The notes beneath the pieces were generated by a model. The model saw nothing but the letters and a program-made list of their open reading frames with translations, had not been told where the DNA came from and ran no database searches. A stretch of 18,166 nt of DNA from CAZQGE01 sp964592815 (GTDB taxonomy: Bacteria; Bacillota; Clostridia; Christensenellales; CAG-917). Below are positions 1 through 6,166 of this stretch, one piece after another (position 1 is the stretch's first letter; every line of letters begins with the position of its first letter). Both the position numbers and the translations under genes were made by a program. The stretch is from positions 1 through 18,166 of the forward strand of contig CAZQGE010000025.1 in assembly GCA_964592815.1 (NCBI GenBank), written 5' to 3'.

Positions 1-96
1 TTTGACTTTAAGGTTATAAAACTTATGTTTTTGTAATTTTTGGCTGTTTTACCAATTTATATAACTGTTTATTATAAGATTTATCATCTTAATGTT

Positions 97-447
97 TTAA
101 TTAGCATCAAAGGCACTTTCAATATGGTTAATTTTACCATTCAAAATCTCTATGACATCAAATCTGAAATTAGCGTCAAATAATCTATATTTTACCATAT
201 ACGCTTTTGCAAAAGTTACGTATCTTTTAATTTTCACCTTTGTCACAGCTTCTGAAGGCTGTCCAAATTCGGTAGAATTTCTTGTTTTAACCTCGCAAAA
301 AACAAAAGTGTTGTCAGGTGTTTTTGCAACCAAATCTACTTCTATCCCAATAAGAACAAAATTTTTTTGCAAAACTTTGTACCCCTTATCTTTCAAAAAA
401 TTTTCAGCAATAATCTCGCCTTTTGTTCCTTCTGCCTTTTTGTTCAT
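97..447 (-). CDS. yraN: YraN / UPF0102 family endonuclease-like protein
   Basis: Small 116-residue protein of the UPF0102 (YraN) family, which has a restriction-endonuclease-like fold; its cellular role is not settled, though the family is usually linked to DNA processing or recombination. Visible family features are the N-terminal helix that begins G-x-x-G-E, a GIEVDL segment (E36, D38), the FCEVKTR segment (E52, K54), the FGQPSEAV segment and RFDVIEI near the C-terminus. These make up a PD-(D/E)xK-like core. The ATG lies one base after the rnhB stop with no clear ribosome binding site, so translation is probably coupled to rnhB. It is the last gene of the ylxM-to-yraN run seen here. The family member is very likely correct; enzymatic activity is inference. 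Confidence 0.93.
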   Translation of the reverse strand: MNKKAEGTKGEIIAENFLKDKGYKVLQKNFVLIGIEVDLVAKTPDNTFVFCEVKTRNSTEFGQPSEAVTKVKIKRYVTFAKAYMVKYRLFDANFRFDVIEILNGKINHIESAFDAN

Positions 448-448
448 T

Positions 449-1054
449 TTAGATAAAATTCTTTATAAACGTATTTCTATGTATAGGACACGCCCCAAAA
501 CTTTTTATGCCTTCAATATGTTTTTTTGTGCCGTATCCCATATTGTTTTCAAAGTCGTAACAAGAATATTCTTTTGCAATTTCAGTCATATATCTATCTC
601 TTGAAACTTTTGCAATAATTGACGCTGCTGCAATAGAATAAGATTGAGCGTCACCCTTAATTATTCCAAGTGTTTGGTATGGAATATCCAATTTAAGAGC
701 GTCAACAAGCACAATATCTGGTTTGACAGAAAGCGACATAATCGCGTCTGTCATACAATGTTTTGTTGCATTCAAAATGTTAAGTTGGTCAATTTTTTCG
801 TTATCATAAGATACCGTTGAAAAACTTATAGAATTTTCAATAATTGTATCAAACAACTTTTCTCTTTTGATTTTTGAAACTTTCTTACTGTCGTTTACTC
901 CGTCAACAAGTTTTTCCAAATTCATAATAACAGCCGTACAAGTAACTGGACCTGCAAGCGGTCCTCTGCCAACTTCATCAACTCCGCAAATGTACTTGTA
1001 TCCTTTTTCCAAAAGCGAATATTCATATTTCATCAATTCTTCGGGTTTTATCAT
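449..1054 (-). CDS. rnhB: Ribonuclease HII
   Basis: RNase HII cleaves the RNA strand of RNA-DNA hybrids and excises single ribonucleotides from DNA. With the chosen start the protein has 201 residues. It carries the CGVDEVGRGPLAGPV signature (D26, E27), the VLVDALKLDIP segment (D118) and the KGDAQSYSIAAASIIAKVSRD segment, whose D135 aligns with the fourth catalytic acid of archaeal and bacterial RNase HII. All four metal-binding acids are therefore present. I prefer the ATG at 1054 over an upstream GTG at 1060, because AAGGTG (1063-1058) gives the ATG a ribosome site and would overlap the GTG. The gene begins 7 bases after the rbgA stop and ends one base before yraN, so it is embedded in the operon. 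Confidence 0.95.
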   Translation of the reverse strand: MIKPEELMKYEYSLLEKGYKYICGVDEVGRGPLAGPVTCTAVIMNLEKLVDGVNDSKKVSKIKREKLFDTIIENSISFSTVSYDNEKIDQLNILNATKHCMTDAIMSLSVKPDIVLVDALKLDIPYQTLGIIKGDAQSYSIAAASIIAKVSRDRYMTEIAKEYSCYDFENNMGYGTKKHIEGIKSFGACPIHRNTFIKNFI

Positions 1055-1061
1055 AAGCACC

Positions 1062-1940
1062 TTAATCTTTCAAACTGTTTTTGATAATCAAACCACTTGT
1101 TTTAGGCTTTTCTAGCATTAGTTTTCCAAGTCTGCCTTTTCGGAAATCATCAAAAATTGCTTTTGCAGTTCTATCATAATCAACAACTCCGCCTTTAAGT
1201 TTGAAACCTCTTTTTTCGGCAATTTCATCAAAAATTTCTATTGTTGGCACATTTTCAACGTTGCACTCCAAGTTATATCTTTCAACAAATGCTTGCGGAT
1301 ATAACTCCTTGATTTCTTCAAGAAAATCAAAAGCTAACTCGTTTACGTCCAAAACTTCTTCTCGTATGCTACCTATATATGCCAAATGATGAGCCACTTT
1401 TTGGTCTTCAAACTTAGCCCAAAGCGTTCCAGGAGTATCTAAAAAATCTATACCGTCAACCGACAACCATTGCTTTCCACGTGTTACACCAGGGCGATTG
1501 CCTGTTACCGCTTTTGCTTTTTTGCACATAGAGTTTATAATTGTAGATTTTCCGCTGTTTGGGACACCTACAACCATTGAACGTATTGGAATATTTACTC
1601 CTTTATCCGCAAATTTATCAATTTTAGCTTTTAATTCTTTTTTTAAGCCACGCACAATGTCTGAGCAATCACCAGACGTGCCGACTGCAAGAACGTACGA
1701 CTTATTTTCGCTTTCAAATTTATCTCGCCAGAGTTTCAAATCTTCATTTTTGACTAAATCACATTTATTGAAAACATACAAAACTTTCTTTCCTAAAAGC
1801 AATTTGTCAAAAATTGGATTATTGCAAGAAGCCACAGCTCGTGCGTCTATAACGTAAATTAACGCGTCAACAAGACGGAGATTTTCCTCCATCATTCTTA
1901 TAGCTTTTGTCATATGCCCTGGAAACCATTGAATGTTCAA
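1062..1940 (-). CDS. rbgA: Ribosome biogenesis GTPase RbgA (YlqF), TTG start
   Basis: RbgA is a circularly permuted GTPase that drives a late step of 50S subunit assembly. The GTPase motifs appear in permuted order: G4 NKCD (residues 58-61), G1 GVPNSGKS (125-132), the PGVTRGKQW stretch (150-158) and G3 DTPG (168-171). An open frame extends to 1988, but its first 16 codons have no family match. A TTG at 1940 is preceded by GAGG (in GTGAGGACG, 8 bases away) and starts the protein as MNIQWFPGHM. This puts the conserved histidine at position 9, the catalytic His9 of Bacillus subtilis RbgA. The protein is then 292 residues, close to the usual length. The upstream flank runs directly into the tandem repeat array at 1982. 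Confidence 0.95.
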   Translation of the reverse strand: MNIQWFPGHMTKAIRMMEENLRLVDALIYVIDARAVASCNNPIFDKLLLGKKVLYVFNKCDLVKNEDLKLWRDKFESENKSYVLAVGTSGDCSDIVRGLKKELKAKIDKFADKGVNIPIRSMVVGVPNSGKSTIINSMCKKAKAVTGNRPGVTRGKQWLSVDGIDFLDTPGTLWAKFEDQKVAHHLAYIGSIREEVLDVNELAFDFLEEIKELYPQAFVERYNLECNVENVPTIEIFDEIAEKRGFKLKGGVVDYDRTAKAIFDDFRKGRLGKLMLEKPKTSGLIIKNSLKD

Positions 1941-2010
1941 AATTACGTCCTCACACTTTGCTTGATATAAGAGCATCTTTTTTGCCAATCTCTCGTCAAA
2001 TGCTCCCTTT

Positions 2011-2026
2011 CATAGCTTTCGCTATG
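2011..2026 (-). other. Hairpin with GAAA tetraloop in repeat unit (copy before the gap)
   Basis: Read on the minus strand, the operon's coding direction, the sequence is CATAGC-GAAA-GCTATG: a perfect 6-bp stem closed by a GNRA-type tetraloop. An identical hairpin lies in the next visible unit at 2229-2244. The structure is read directly; any function is inference. Confidence 0.55.
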
Positions 2027-2036
2027 CGCTGTCGCC

Positions 2037-2136
2037 NNNNNNNNNNNNNNNNNNNNNNNNNNNNNNNNNNNNNNNNNNNNNNNNNNNNNNNNNNNNNNNN
2101 NNNNNNNNNNNNNNNNNNNNNNNNNNNNNNNNNNNN
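2037..2136. other. Assembly gap of exactly 100 N
   Basis: The run is exactly 100 Ns, a common placeholder for a gap of unknown size. Repeat sequence flanks it on both sides: the left edge stops 55 bases into a unit and the right edge resumes at unit offset 94. If only one unit is broken, the missing piece would be about 39 bases. If more units or a gene are missing, the real distance could be much larger. An rplS gene of roughly 350 bases could be hidden here. Confidence 0.95.
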
Positions 2137-2228
2137 CGCACGTGTTTCGTCCGTAATTTTGTAGCTTTCTTGTTTGTTTATACTTGCCTTTGGGAACTCT
2201 TGCCAATCTCTCGTCAAATGCTCCCTTT

Positions 2229-2244
2229 CATAGCTTTCGCTATG
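2229..2244 (-). other. Hairpin with GAAA tetraloop in repeat unit (copy after the gap)
   Basis: Second identical copy of the CATAGC-GAAA-GCTATG stem-loop, in the complete unit next to trmD. The 157-base periodicity places one such structure in every unit of a transcript passing from trmD toward rbgA. Confidence 0.55.
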
Positions 2245-2388
2245 CGCTGTCGCCTTTTTCTTATCTTCACAAAAAATCTACTTCTTCTATCTGCGCACGT
2301 GTTTCGTCCGTAATTTTGTAGCTTTCTTGTTTGTTTATACTTGCCTTTTGGGAACTCTTGCAAATCTCTCGTCAAATATTAAATATAT

Positions 2389-3108
2389 TTATCCTCTTTT
2401 TTTGCGTTTTTTAATTGGTAAAATTTCTTTCAAATTTAGTTTGGAAAAAAGTTCTGGTCGCCGCAACGCCGTGATTTCAATAGATTTTTCCATTCTCCAA
2501 TTTGCAATGTCGGCGTGATTGCCACCTTGCAAAACTTTTGGAACTTCCAAACCGCGATATACCTGTGGTCGCGTATATTGTGGATATTCTAAAAGTCCGT
2601 TTGAAAAACTTTCTTCTTCTGTTGAGTCTGAACTTCCCAAAACACCATCTACATACCTTGATACACAGTTGAGCAAAACCATTGCAGGTAATTCTCCACC
2701 TGTAAGAACATAATCTCCAATTGAAATTTCACGGTCAATACATATATCCAAAGCTCTCTGGTCGACACCTTCATAATCACCGCATAAAAGCAAAATACGT
2801 TTCTCTTTTGACAATTCTAAAACTGTTTTTTGATTTAAGACTTCGCCTTTTGGTGACATATAAATTCTAACCGCTTCATGCTTTTCGTCCACGCTTTCAA
2901 TAGCTGATACAATCGGGTCAGGAGTCATAACCATTCCCGCGCCACCACCATAAGGCGTATCGTCAGTTTTTGAGTGCTTATCTTTGGAATAATCACGGAT
3001 ATTTGTTATTTCCACCTCAATTTTTCCATCGTCAATAGCCTTCCCGATAATGCTTTCAGAAAGTATTGAAAAATAGTCTGGAAATATTGTTAAAATATCA
3101 AATTTCAT
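2389..3108 (-). CDS. trmD: tRNA (guanine-37-N1)-methyltransferase TrmD
   Basis: TrmD uses S-adenosylmethionine to methylate N1 of G37 in tRNAs that read codons starting with C, preventing +1 frameshifts. The 239-residue protein has the trefoil-knot SPOUT motifs: DDTPYGGGAGMVM (49-61), LLCGDYEGVDQRA (107-119), SIGDYVLTGGELPAM (129-143) and LEYPQYTRP (173-181). R151 aligns with E. coli R154. At the position of the E. coli catalytic D169 there is a glutamate (E166, in TEEESF), and the usual LLSGNH is LQGGNH here; both are read by eye without an alignment. It starts two bases after the rimM stop. The C-terminus ends in a lysine/arginine-rich tail, and the repeat array begins about a dozen bases after its stop. 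Confidence 0.96.
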   Translation of the reverse strand: MKFDILTIFPDYFSILSESIIGKAIDDGKIEVEITNIRDYSKDKHSKTDDTPYGGGAGMVMTPDPIVSAIESVDEKHEAVRIYMSPKGEVLNQKTVLELSKEKRILLLCGDYEGVDQRALDICIDREISIGDYVLTGGELPAMVLLNCVSRYVDGVLGSSDSTEEESFSNGLLEYPQYTRPQVYRGLEVPKVLQGGNHADIANWRMEKSIEITALRRPELFSKLNLKEILPIKKRKKRG

Positions 3109-3110
3109 AA

Positions 3111-3617
3111 TTATTTGTTGTAAACTGCCACTCTCGGAAACATTAAATCATCTAAAACAAGTCTGCCATTTTGAATGTCGACCTCTTTTATCAATGCTTT
3201 AAGCGCGGGAAAACTTATTTGACCATCTGCGGTGTTCACAACGTAAACGTCTGCTGAACCATATTGCAAAATGTCAACAAGCTCACCAATTTTTTCTCCT
3301 CCGACTATTACGTCAACGCCTAGCATGTCAACGATATAATATCTGCCGTTTTCTGGTTTTGGAAGCTGTTCACGCTTAACGTAAACACTTTTGTTTCTTA
3401 ACGCGTCAACCTGTTCAGGTGTATCAATTCCTTCAACCTTAAAGTACGCAAAAACGCCTTCAAGATATTTTTTCTCGACGGCGTATTCAATTCCCGCAAT
3501 TTTTATCGTTTTAAGTTTCTGAAACCTTTGAGAATTATCCGAGTAGGTTTGCACCTTAAACTCACCTTTAATTCCCCTAGGTTTCAAAACTCTGCCGATG
3601 TCAAGTTCGGTTTTCAT
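3111..3617 (-). CDS. rimM: Ribosome maturation factor RimM
   Basis: RimM is a 30S assembly factor that acts on the 16S rRNA 3' domain and binds S19. The 168-residue protein shows the N-terminal RimM beta-barrel, starting at LDIGRVLKPRGIKGEFKV (residues 5-22). A C-terminal PRC-barrel follows, with YYIVDMLGVDV, a GELVDILQYGSADVYVV-type segment and FPALKALIKEVD. Its start codon overlaps the khpA stop in an ATGA arrangement, implying coupled translation, and trmD follows after two bases. This rpsP-khpA-rimM-trmD order is standard in Bacillota. Confidence 0.95.
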   Translation of the reverse strand: MKTELDIGRVLKPRGIKGEFKVQTYSDNSQRFQKLKTIKIAGIEYAVEKKYLEGVFAYFKVEGIDTPEQVDALRNKSVYVKREQLPKPENGRYYIVDMLGVDVIVGGEKIGELVDILQYGSADVYVVNTADGQISFPALKALIKEVDIQNGRLVLDDLMFPRVAVYNK

Positions 3618-3847
3618 TGTTTTTCTTCAATGACTACGTTGTATCTCGTGCTTGCTTTTGAGGAAGCGGCTTTAACAAGAGTTCTAATTGACTTTGCAAT
3701 TCTACCTTGTTTGCCGATAACTTTTCCTATATCCTTTTTGGCGATTACAACGACAATATCAGAAGTATTTTCGTCTTCTCTCATTTCGATTGAAAAATCA
3801 CCGTCTGGAACAAGTGTGGATACCAAATATTCCACCAATTCAACCAT
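3614..3847 (-). CDS. khpA: KH-domain RNA-binding protein KhpA (YlqC)
   Basis: Single KH-domain protein of 77 residues. The key element is the GKQG loop in IGKVIGKQGRIAKSIRTLVKA (about residues 41-61), which fits the GxxG motif that contacts single-stranded RNA. KhpA, usually working with KhpB/Jag, is a global RNA-binding protein that influences cell division and envelope growth in Gram-positive bacteria; that role is known from the family, not from this sequence. The ATG lies 8 bases after the rpsP stop, with AAGGTGAT as its ribosome site, and its stop overlaps the rimM start by four bases. Confidence 0.94.
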   Translation of the reverse strand: MVELVEYLVSTLVPDGDFSIEMREDENTSDIVVVIAKKDIGKVIGKQGRIAKSIRTLVKAASSKASTRYNVVIEEKQ

Positions 3848-3855
3848 AAATCACC

Positions 3856-4104
3856 TTAGATTATGCCGTTTTCTTTGAATAATCTACGGACAGTTTCGGT
3901 AGGTTGCGCACCATTTTCAAGCCATTTCTTAGCAATATCTGCGTTGATATTGACAACTGCTTTGTCATTTTCTTTAGAAACGGGGTTGTATGTGCCTACT
4001 TGTTCAATATATTGTCCGTCTCTTGCTTTTCTTCCGTCAGTTGCGACGATGCGGTAGAAAGGAGCTTGTTTTGCGCCCATTCTTGTAAGTCTTAATTTTA
4101 CCAT
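3856..4104 (-). CDS. rpsP: 30S ribosomal protein S16
   Basis: Protein of the small ribosomal subunit that binds 16S rRNA early in assembly. The 82-residue length is normal. Typical features are the start MVKLRLTRMGAKQAPFYRIV, the GRKARDGQYIEQVGTYNP stretch (about 24-41) and the GAQPTETVRRLF segment near the C-terminus. A strong GGAGG lies 9 bases before the ATG, fitting high expression. The 65 bases between the ffh stop and this gene contain no clear terminator, so it is probably co-transcribed with ylxM-ffh. Confidence 0.97.
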   Translation of the reverse strand: MVKLRLTRMGAKQAPFYRIVATDGRKARDGQYIEQVGTYNPVSKENDKAVVNINADIAKKWLENGAQPTETVRRLFKENGII

Positions 4105-4169
4105 TGTTGTATCCTCCGTGATAACAATTTAATTTTGTTTTTTATGTTATTTCTTTTAATAATTATTTC

Positions 4170-5504
4170 TTAGAACGGCAAACCTTTAAGTCCCCTCATT
4201 CCTTTACCGCCTTTGCTCATTCTCGCCATCATATCTTTCGTCATTTCAAACTGTTTCAAAAGTTGATTGACTTCTTGAATTGAAGTGCCAGAACCTTTAG
4301 CAATACGTTTTCTTTGGCTAGCCTTTATAATATCGGGGTTTCTTCTCTCTTTTGGCGTCATTGATTGAATGATAGCTTTTGTGTGCAACATCTTTTGCTC
4401 GTCTATTTCAGGAGTTCCGCCTTTTAGTTTGCCTTGAAGTCCAGGTATCATATTCATCATATCGCCCAAATTGCCCATTTTTTTCAAACCGTCAATTTGT
4501 GCCAAATAGTCGTCAAGTGTAAAACTGCGTTCTTTAATTTTCTTTTGCAGTTCCATTGCCTGTTCTTGTGAAAAAGCTGTTTCAGCTTTCTCAATCAAGG
4601 TGAGCACGTCGCCCATACCCAAAATTCTTGATGCCATACGGTCGGGGTGGAAAGGTTCAATATCTTCCATTTTTTCACCCGTTCCCGAAAACTTAATTGG
4701 CTTACCCGTAACTGCTTTTATTGACAATGCTGCGCCACCACGCGTATCACCGTCAAGTTTTGTCATAATTACGCCAGTAATATCTAGAGTTTTGTTAAAA
4801 GTATCTGCAACTGTAACTGCGTCTTGCCCTGTCATACTGTCAACCACAAGCAAAATTTCTGTTGGTTTTACAGCTTTTTTGATGTTGACAAGTTCAGTCA
4901 TTAAAGTTTCATCAATATGCAAACGCCCTGCCGTGTCGATTATCATAGTATCAAAGCCGTTTTTTAGAGCGTATTCTTCTGCTTTCTTAGCAATTTTCAC
5001 AGGGTCGATTTGCCCAATTTCAAATGCTTCTGTTTGCGCTTTTGACGCAACAACTTTTAATTGCTGAATTGCAGCGGGACGATAAATGTCACAAGCAACA
5101 AGCAAAACTTTTTTGCCTTGTTTTTTAAGATAAAGTGCAAGTTTGCCACACATTGTCGTTTTGCCCGCGCCTTGCAAACCACACATCATATATATGGTTG
5201 GTTGACGGTCAGAAACTTCCAATTTTTGAATTTTGCTGCCCATCAGTGAACAAAGTTCGTCATTTACAATTTTGACAATTTGTTGTGCGGGTGTCAAAGA
5301 TTTCAAAATATCTTCACCCAACGCTTTTTCAGAAACTCTATTGACAAATTCCTTTACAACTGCAAAGTTTACGTCAGCTTCAAGCAAGGCTACTCTAATT
5401 TCACGCATTGCTTGTTTTATTTCTAACTCAGTAAGTTTTCCTTTGTTTTTCAACTTGGAAAAAATATGGTTCATTCTATCGGATAAATTTTCAAAGACTG
5501 ACAT
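4170..5504 (-). CDS. ffh: Signal recognition particle protein Ffh (SRP54)
   Basis: Ffh binds the 4.5S/SRP RNA and nascent signal peptides and delivers ribosomes to FtsY at the membrane. The 444-residue protein has an N domain (about 1-95) and a G domain with P-loop GLQGAGKTT (109-117), DTAGR (190-194), TKLD (248-251) and the SRP-specific TRGGAALS insert. A methionine-rich M domain follows from about 310, with the RNA-binding helix-turn-helix near SQRKRIAKGSG (396-406). The C-terminal tail is rich in Gly, Lys and Met. It starts directly after the ylxM stop; its GGAGG ribosome site lies inside the end of ylxM, indicating coupling. FtsY, its receptor, is the next gene upstream of ylxM. Confidence 0.97.
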   Translation of the reverse strand: MSVFENLSDRMNHIFSKLKNKGKLTELEIKQAMREIRVALLEADVNFAVVKEFVNRVSEKALGEDILKSLTPAQQIVKIVNDELCSLMGSKIQKLEVSDRQPTIYMMCGLQGAGKTTMCGKLALYLKKQGKKVLLVACDIYRPAAIQQLKVVASKAQTEAFEIGQIDPVKIAKKAEEYALKNGFDTMIIDTAGRLHIDETLMTELVNIKKAVKPTEILLVVDSMTGQDAVTVADTFNKTLDITGVIMTKLDGDTRGGAALSIKAVTGKPIKFSGTGEKMEDIEPFHPDRMASRILGMGDVLTLIEKAETAFSQEQAMELQKKIKERSFTLDDYLAQIDGLKKMGNLGDMMNMIPGLQGKLKGGTPEIDEQKMLHTKAIIQSMTPKERRNPDIIKASQRKRIAKGSGTSIQEVNQLLKQFEMTKDMMARMSKGGKGMRGLKGLPF

Positions 5505-5831
5505 TTATTCCTCCGCAACTTGTTTAATTGCCTTAATCAAAGTTTTAACCTTATCATTGTCTCCGTTTTCAAGCGATAATAAAGCATCATCTGCCAAAAC
5601 AGAAATTTTGTTGTAGTTTTCAGACAATTTGAGCAAGTTTTCAAACTCCAAAAGGGCTTTTTCGCCACGCTTTATACTGTCCAAAACGGCTTGACGTGAG
5701 ATGTTTAACAGTTCGCTTAATTCGCCAAAAGAAATATCTTCGTCGTAATGCAAACGCAACAATTCGTTTTGTTTGTCGGTCAGCAACGAACCGTAATATG
5801 ACCTCAAATTACCAATTTCAAATCTATCCAT
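5505..5831 (-). CDS. ylxM: YlxM, putative SRP-associated HTH protein
   Basis: Small protein (108 residues) of the YlxM/p13 family, encoded immediately before ffh in many Bacillota. In streptococci the family has been linked to SRP function as an RNA-binding accessory. A sigma-region-4-like helix-turn-helix covers roughly residues 18-58 (DKQNELLRLHYDEDISFGEL, then LLNISRQAVLDSIKRGEKAL). The C-terminal half is helical. The gene follows a consensus sigma-A promoter and a 7-bp inverted repeat. The ATG at 5831 is the only in-frame start before an upstream stop and has only a weak ribosome site (GACAGAG region), which is unusual for the first gene of a housekeeping operon. Confidence 0.93.
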   Translation of the reverse strand: MDRFEIGNLRSYYGSLLTDKQNELLRLHYDEDISFGELSELLNISRQAVLDSIKRGEKALLEFENLLKLSENYNKISVLADDALLSLENGDNDKVKTLIKAIKQVAEE

Positions 5832-5837
5832 ATCTCT

Positions 5838-5857
5838 GTCAAGGCATACACCTTGAC
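5838..5857. promoter_or_regulatory. Inverted repeat across the predicted ylxM-ffh transcription start
   Basis: Perfect inverted repeat GTCAAGG-6-CCTTGAC, centred 16 bases upstream of the ylxM ATG. The predicted transcription start (about 5854) falls inside it. It could be an operator or a 5' mRNA hairpin lying against the weak ribosome site. The CCTTGACAC of its right arm recurs once at 6116-6124 in the same intergenic region. Function is inference. Confidence 0.45.
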
Positions 5858-5860
5858 ACT

Positions 5861-5889
5861 ATATTATTCTTTTCTAAAATTACTGTCAA
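5861..5889 (-). promoter_or_regulatory. Sigma-A promoter for ylxM-ffh-rpsP-khpA-rimM-trmD (and perhaps on)
   Basis: On the minus strand: TTGACA (5889-5884), a 17-base spacer and TAATAT (5866-5861). This is a full -35 match and a 5/6 -10 match at the ideal spacing. It is the only strong promoter seen ahead of the closely packed genes from ylxM to yraN. The rest of the intergenic region (about 5890-6140) is very AT-rich; it holds an 18-base A/T palindrome (6040-6057) and a CTATGTG direct repeat 11 bases apart (6083 and 6094), but no gene. Confidence 0.75.
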
Positions 5890-6140
5890 CTGTTTTATTA
5901 TAGCTAGACAAAAAATTATAAATATTTTTAACTTTAACAAATAAAGAACGCAACCATTCGATTGCAATTTTTAATTTGGTGTGTAGCTAAAAAAGTTATC
6001 GTGTTGGTAAAAACTAAAAAAACGTGCATCGTTGTTTTCAAAAAATAATTATTTTTTAATCATATTATCATTTGCTTAAAAACTATGTGGTTTCTATGTG
6101 ATATTTTAATTATTTCCTTGACACGATTTTGATTTTTTGT

Positions 6141-6166
6141 AAACTAACAATTTAATATGTCAGTTT
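6141..6166 (-). terminator. Stem-loop at the ftsY stop codon, possible weak terminator
   Basis: On the minus strand an AAACTGACA / TGTTAGTTT stem of 9 pairs (one G-U) with an 8-base loop starts at the last base of the ftsY stop codon. The G-U pair forms only in the minus-strand RNA; the plus strand would have an A-C mismatch. There is no long U-tract after it (TTTACAAAA), so it may stabilise the 3' end rather than terminate transcription. Confidence 0.35.

Larger units (their letters stand above)
1982..2377. repeat. Tandem repeat array, unit about 157 bp, interrupted by the assembly gap
   Basis: A unit of 157-158 bases recurs here. The 20-base box TTGCCAATCTCTCGTCAAAT is seen at 1982, 2200 and (one mismatch, C to A) 2358, so the array begins and ends with this box. 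Bases 1982-2036 equal 2200-2254 exactly. Bases 2137-2199 equal 2294-2357 apart from one T gained in a homopolymer. The unit contains an inverted repeat and short open frames on the minus strand, but the single-base indel changes the frame between copies, which argues against selected coding. Only one unit is complete in the visible sequence, and the true copy number is hidden by the gap. The array sits between the trmD stop and the rbgA start, where rplS is usually found. Confidence 0.9.

Noticed and set aside
76..90. Terminator after yraN (AAGAT-5-ATCTT)
   Set aside because: A 5-6 bp A/T stem with no U-tract; too weak to call.
1941..1988. Upstream extension of the rbgA frame (16 extra codons)
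   Set aside because: The extra residues do not match the family, and the TTG at 1940 has a GAGG ribosome site and gives the correct His9 position.
1982..2377. CRISPR array
   Set aside because: Only three copies of a 20-base box, with spacers of about 137 bases that are themselves repeated rather than unique, and no cas genes in the window.
1982..2377. Remnant of the rplS C-terminus in the repeat
   Set aside because: The basic peptide RRSRFFVKIRKRR looks faintly like the end of L19, but the frame is broken by an indel and by an in-unit stop in other copies. The likeness is too weak to support.
5890..6140. SRP RNA or another small RNA between ftsY and ylxM
   Set aside because: No GGAAG-type SRP RNA core or stable long stem is visible. 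The region is A/T-rich with only short palindromes, and open frames are under 20 codons without ribosome sites.
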